DNA from: Mongoliitalea daihaiensis
Lineage (GTDB): Bacteria; Bacteroidota; Bacteroidia; Cytophagales; Cyclobacteriaceae
Length of the DNA stretch: 64,000 nucleotides
Assembly: GCF_021596945.1 (NCBI RefSeq)
Contig: NZ_CP063779.1
Span: 3,942,001 to 4,006,000 of the forward strand
Direction: 5' to 3'
In this document: piece after piece, positions 60,500 to 64,000 of the stretch
Position numbering within the stretch: the first letter of the stretch is position 1
Layout: every line of letters starts with the position of its first letter
Program-made: the position numbers and the translations under genes
Notes under the pieces: generated by a model
The model's database searches: none
Seen by the model: the letters and a program-made list of their open reading frames with translations, nothing else
What the model was told of the DNA's origin: nothing

Positions 60500-62134
60500 A
60501 TGAAAGCATCAGACTTATTTGTAAAATCTCTTGAAAATGAAGGCGTGGAATACATTTTTGCTGTGCCAGGAGAAGAGAATCTGGATTTACTTCAGTCCAT
60601 AAAAAACTCCTCCATCCGTTTGATTCTGACACGGCATGAGCAAGGAGCAGGATTTATGGCAGCTACCTATGGACGGCTTACGGGCAAGCCTGGGGTTTGT
60701 ATGGCAACATTAGGTCCTGGCGCAACCAATTTGGTGACTCCGGCAGCCTTTGCCCAATTGGGAGGTATGCCTCTTTTACTAATTACCGGGCAAAAGCCAA
60801 TCAAAAAAAGCAAACAAGCCCGTTTCCAAATCATCGATGTGGTGGACATGATGCGCCCCATTACTAAATTTACCAAATCCATCACACATGCACACAACAT
60901 ACCCTCCTTAGTACGGGAGTCTTTTAGAATCGCAGTTACCGAAAAACCAGGGGCCGTTCATCTAGAGTTACCAGAAGATGTGGCTAGAGAAACTTCCGAT
61001 GAAGCCTTGTTTACCCCCGAGCGCATTGCATCCGCAGTTGCGTCCAAGAGTGCTTTGCAAAAGGCTGTTGAAATGATAGAGGCTGCTAAAGCTCCCTTGG
61101 TATTAATTGGTGCAGGAGCCAACCGGAAGCAAAATTGTGAGGCCCTGGCCAACTTTATCGACCATACAGGCTTTTACTTTTTTACGACACAGATGGGGAA
61201 AGGAGTCATTGATGAGCGTCATCCTCACTACTTAGGTACGGCGGCCCTTTCGAGTGATGACTTTCTCCATCAAGGCATAGAACAAGCCGACTTGATCATC
61301 AACATCGGTCATGACATCATCGAAAAACCACCGTTTTTTATGAAGGTTGGCGGTAAAAAAGTCATTCATATCAACTACCATCCTTCCGAGATTGACGCAG
61401 TTTATTTTCCTCAATTGAATGTGGTAGGAGATATTTTCGAGTCAGTTTCCATGCTATCGGAGCTTCTCCAGCCAAAGGAACGTTCGAGTAGCACCCATTT
61501 TAAAGAAGTCAAAGAAAACGTATCCAAACACCTGAGCAAATATTTAGCAGATACGCGCTTTCCTATGCTTCCTCAGCGATTGGTACATTTGCTCCGTCAA
61601 AACTTGAACGAGCAGGATGTAGTCTCCTTGGATAATGGGATCTACAAATTGTGGTTTGCCCGAAACTATCCAGCTTACCAGCATAACACCCTACTTTTAG
61701 ACAATGCCTTAGCCACCATGGGGGCAGGACTTCCCTCTGCCATGGCCGTCAATCTTCTCTACCCAGAGCGAACATCCGTTGCGGTCGTCGGTGATGGTGG
61801 CTTTATGATGAACAGTCAAGAATTGGAAACTGCCGTTCGATTATCGCTCAATCTTATCGTTATCATTTTGAACGATGAGGCTTATGGCATGATCAAGTGG
61901 AAACAAGAAGATTTAGGCTTGGATGATTTTGGTTTGGATTACAAAAATCCCGATTTTGTGAAATATGCAGAAAGCTATGGAGCCAAAGGATACCGGGCCA
62001 CGAGTGACAATCACTTTCAGGAAATTCTAAATTCTTGTCTACAAAGCAAAGGAGTTCAGGTCATTGACCTACCGGTGGATTATTCTTTGAATCATGAAAT
62101 TTTAAATGTGTTAATCAAACAAAAGCAATCCTAA
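60500..62134 (+). CDS. Acetolactate-synthase-like ThDP-dependent enzyme
   Basis: The 544-residue protein has the three domains of the ThDP decarboxylase family. Residues 1-170 are the PYR domain with the catalytic Glu in TRHEQGAGFMA, 190-320 the central domain, and 365-530 the PP domain with VVGDGGFMMNSQELETA and LNDEAYGMIKWKQ, which binds ThDP and Mg2+. It is similar to large subunits of acetolactate synthase, but no small subunit or ilv gene is near. The aldehyde dehydrogenase gene starts 3 bp downstream, so a catabolic role on a 2-keto acid or related substrate is possible. A heptad array ends just before the start codon. Confidence 0.82.
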   Translation: MKASDLFVKSLENEGVEYIFAVPGEENLDLLQSIKNSSIRLILTRHEQGAGFMAATYGRLTGKPGVCMATLGPGATNLVTPAAFAQLGGMPLLLITGQKPIKKSKQARFQIIDVVDMMRPITKFTKSITHAHNIPSLVRESFRIAVTEKPGAVHLELPEDVARETSDEALFTPERIASAVASKSALQKAVEMIEAAKAPLVLIGAGANRKQNCEALANFIDHTGFYFFTTQMGKGVIDERHPHYLGTAALSSDDFLHQGIEQADLIINIGHDIIEKPPFFMKVGGKKVIHINYHPSEIDAVYFPQLNVVGDIFESVSMLSELLQPKERSSSTHFKEVKENVSKHLSKYLADTRFPMLPQRLVHLLRQNLNEQDVVSLDNGIYKLWFARNYPAYQHNTLLLDNALATMGAGLPSAMAVNLLYPERTSVAVVGDGGFMMNSQELETAVRLSLNLIVIILNDEAYGMIKWKQEDLGLDDFGLDYKNPDFVKYAESYGAKGYRATSDNHFQEILNSCLQSKGVQVIDLPVDYSLNHEILNVLIKQKQS

Positions 62135-62137
62135 TTT

Positions 62138-63535
62138 ATGAGCCAACTATTGAATGTATATGCTCCTTTTTCCAATGAATTATTGAAGGCTATTCCTTTC
62201 CATACGGAGGCGGATGTAGAGCGGGCATTGGAAAAGGCCTATGATCTTTTTCAGAACAGAAGCAACTGGATTCCAGCGCATCAACGCATAGCATTGCTAG
62301 AAAAGGTACAAGAACGCATGCTCGACTCTGTGGAGGAGCTGACCAAGCTGGCTGCATCAGAAGGGGGCAAACCCTATCAGGACTCCAAAGTAGAAGTACT
62401 AAGAGCCATCAATGGGGTGAAAATTGCGTCTCAGGAAATCGGTCGATTGACAGGAACTCAAATCCCTATGGGTTTGACCCCATCTTCAACCAATCGATTG
62501 GCTTGGACGATGCGTGAACCTATCGGCGTGGTAGCCTCCATTTCTGCTTTCAATCATCCGCTCAACCTGATTGTGCATCAAACGATTACAGCCTTTGCCG
62601 CAGGCTGTCCGGTAATTGTCAAACCCGCAAGTACTACTCCCCTCTCCTGTTTGCGATTGTTGGAAATCCTGCAAGAGGCAGGGATTCCTGGGGGTTGGAT
62701 TCAGGGATTGATATTGGAAAATGACTTATCTGAGAAACTAGTAACCGATCCTCGGGTAAACTATCTATCCTTCATTGGTTCTGCCAAAGTAGGCTGGTAT
62801 TTGAAATCCAAAATCGCTCCCGGTACACGCATTGCCCTGGAACATGGTGGTACAGCTCCTGTGATTGTGGCAGAGGATGCCAACATTTCTGAGTTGATCG
62901 CTCCATTATCCAAGGGAGGTTTTTATCATGCCGGACAGGTTTGTGTCTCGGTACAAAAAATATTTGCACACGAAGGCATAGCTCGGGCGCTGGCAGAAGC
63001 CCTAGCTAAAGAAGCTGCTACACTTCAAGTAGGTGATCCTTTGGATGAAAAAACAGCCGTAGGTCCCTTGATTGAGCCCAAAGAAGTCACGCGTGTTGAC
63101 GCTTGGGTTCAGGAGGCTATTGCAGAAGGAGCTGAATTATTGGTTGGAGGGAAACAATTACCTCATAACTGTTATGCTCCTACGGTACTCTGGAACCCTT
63201 CTGTGGACTCTAAAGTGACTAAAGAGGAAATATTTGGCCCAGTGATTTGCATTTATCCTTACAAGGATCGCGAGCAAGCCATTCAACAGGCCAATGCTGT
63301 TCCTTATCACTTTCAGGCCGCTGTTTTTACCAAAAATCTGGATATTGCTTTTGATACGGTACAAAAACTCAATGCAAATGCAGTGATGGTCAATGATCAC
63401 ACCGCTTTCCGAGTGGATTGGATGCCTTTTGGTGGCAGAGATCAATCAGGAGAAGGTATGGGAGGAATCCCCTACAGCATGCATGAGATGACCCGAACCA
63501 AACTGTTGGTATTTAAAAGCGACTTTATATCCTGA
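62138..63535 (+). CDS. Aldehyde dehydrogenase family protein
   Basis: This 465-residue protein has the ALDH motifs: PIGVVASISAFNHPLNLIVHQ (Asn of the oxyanion hole), VIVKPASTTPLS, SFIGSAKVGWYL, LEHGGTAPVIV (general base Glu), HAGQVCVSVQKIF (catalytic Cys) and KEEIFGPVICIYPY. It oxidises an aldehyde with NAD(P)+. The gene is 3 bp after the ThDP enzyme gene and 3 bp before an MFS gene, so the three form one operon. Confidence 0.9.
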   Translation: MSQLLNVYAPFSNELLKAIPFHTEADVERALEKAYDLFQNRSNWIPAHQRIALLEKVQERMLDSVEELTKLAASEGGKPYQDSKVEVLRAINGVKIASQEIGRLTGTQIPMGLTPSSTNRLAWTMREPIGVVASISAFNHPLNLIVHQTITAFAAGCPVIVKPASTTPLSCLRLLEILQEAGIPGGWIQGLILENDLSEKLVTDPRVNYLSFIGSAKVGWYLKSKIAPGTRIALEHGGTAPVIVAEDANISELIAPLSKGGFYHAGQVCVSVQKIFAHEGIARALAEALAKEAATLQVGDPLDEKTAVGPLIEPKEVTRVDAWVQEAIAEGAELLVGGKQLPHNCYAPTVLWNPSVDSKVTKEEIFGPVICIYPYKDREQAIQQANAVPYHFQAAVFTKNLDIAFDTVQKLNANAVMVNDHTAFRVDWMPFGGRDQSGEGMGGIPYSMHEMTRTKLLVFKSDFIS

Positions 63536-63538
63536 TGC

Positions 63539-64000
63539 ATGAATAGAATCCTGACCTTAATTGTGGTGGCCCAATTCTTGGCCACCTCGTTATGGTTTGC
63601 CGGCAATGCGGTCATTGTTGAACTGAGTGCAGCTCGCTCCTTTCCAGCAGATTTTATTGGACATTTGACATCTTCTGTACAGCTGGGATTCATCTGCGGT
63701 ACTTTGGCCTTTGCCATCTTCATGATCTCTGATAGGTTTTCTCCATCCAAAGTTTTTTTGTTTTCCGCCCTTTTTGCCGCCCTATTGAACGCCTGTGTGG
63801 CTTTTTTTGAAATTGGTTTATGGGCAGTATTGAGCTTGCGCTTTTCTACCGGTTTTTTTTTGGCAGGTATCTATCCTGTGGGGATGAAAATTGCCTCTGA
63901 CTATTTTGATAAAGGATTGGGAAAATCGTTGGGCTTATTAGTCGGAGCCTTGGTTTTGGGTACGGCCTTTCCTCATTTACTCCGCAGTTTATTGCAAGAA
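63539..64000 (+). CDS. MFS transporter, N-terminal part (runs off the window)
   Basis: The frame starts at the ATG 63539 and stays open for 154 codons to the window end, so no stop is seen. The translation (MNRILTLIVVAQFLATSLWF, AGNAVIVEL, LGFICGTLAFAIFMISDRF, FSTGFFLAGIYPVGMKIASDYF) has four to five membrane helices and the MFS loop DRFSPSKVF. It may transport the substrate or product of the ThDP enzyme and aldehyde dehydrogenase. Confidence 0.82.
   Translation, partial: MNRILTLIVVAQFLATSLWFAGNAVIVELSAARSFPADFIGHLTSSVQLGFICGTLAFAIFMISDRFSPSKVFLFSALFAALLNACVAFFEIGLWAVLSLRFSTGFFLAGIYPVGMKIASDYFDKGLGKSLGLLVGALVLGTAFPHLLRSLLQE

Overview
The window is very probably from a member of the Bacteroidota, most likely the Cytophagales. 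This is inferred from gene content and from two good matches to the Bacteroidota promoter (TTG, 19-20 nt, TAnnTTTG); several starts are TTG or GTG and I see no clear Shine-Dalgarno signals. There are no rRNA or tRNA genes and no CRISPR array.

Region 1 (642-36988, all minus strand) is a large surface-polysaccharide locus of the Wzx/Wzy type. Read in the direction of transcription it starts with a LegB-like 4,6-dehydratase, the Wzx flippase, two glycosyltransferases, an aminotransferase, a NeuD-like acetyltransferase, a CBS-domain sugar nucleotidyltransferase and a Wzy-like polymerase. A tight block follows: pyruvate-aldolase fusion, KdsB-like CMP-transferase, HAD phosphatase and a GT-B-like surface-carbohydrate protein. 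Next come the UDP-L-FucNAc genes capE, capF and capG, further GT4 transferases, three ATP-grasp enzymes, a CapA-like phosphatase, two divergent NodB-like deacetylases and a PglC/WcaJ-type initiating sugar transferase. The locus ends with a duplicated lipoprotein plus outer-membrane-barrel pair and a YjbH split into two genes.

Region 2 (36989-48467) is 11.5 kb of mostly non-coding mosaic repeat. It carries three accessory genes: two AAA_14/DUF4143 ATPases and one DUF1016 nuclease. The repeats fall into three classes: (a) arrays of degenerate 7-bp units whose families change without loss of the 7-bp register; (b) REP-like hairpins with compensatory stem changes; (c) a core of about 35 bp joined to different tails. 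Blocks of 420 bp and 336 bp are almost identical at two places, so duplication is recent.

Region 3 (48468-51707) holds the Wzc-type tyrosine kinase and Wza-type export lipoprotein, cut off from the rest of the locus by the repeats. More of the same repeats fill 51781-53400.

Region 4 (53415-64000) is mainly chromosomal housekeeping: mgtE, rsmA, pdxA, a secreted methyltransferase-like protein, a histidine-kinase homologue lacking its phospho-acceptor His, an outer-membrane barrel protein, then a ThDP enzyme, an aldehyde dehydrogenase and the start of an MFS transporter. The ThDP gene is preceded, to within nine bases of its ATG, by a heptad array of 21 units.

The most unusual signals are the heptad arrays (which also enter coding sequence in capG), the covarying hairpins, and an aldolase-KdsB-HAD block that may make an unusual CMP-activated ulosonic acid.
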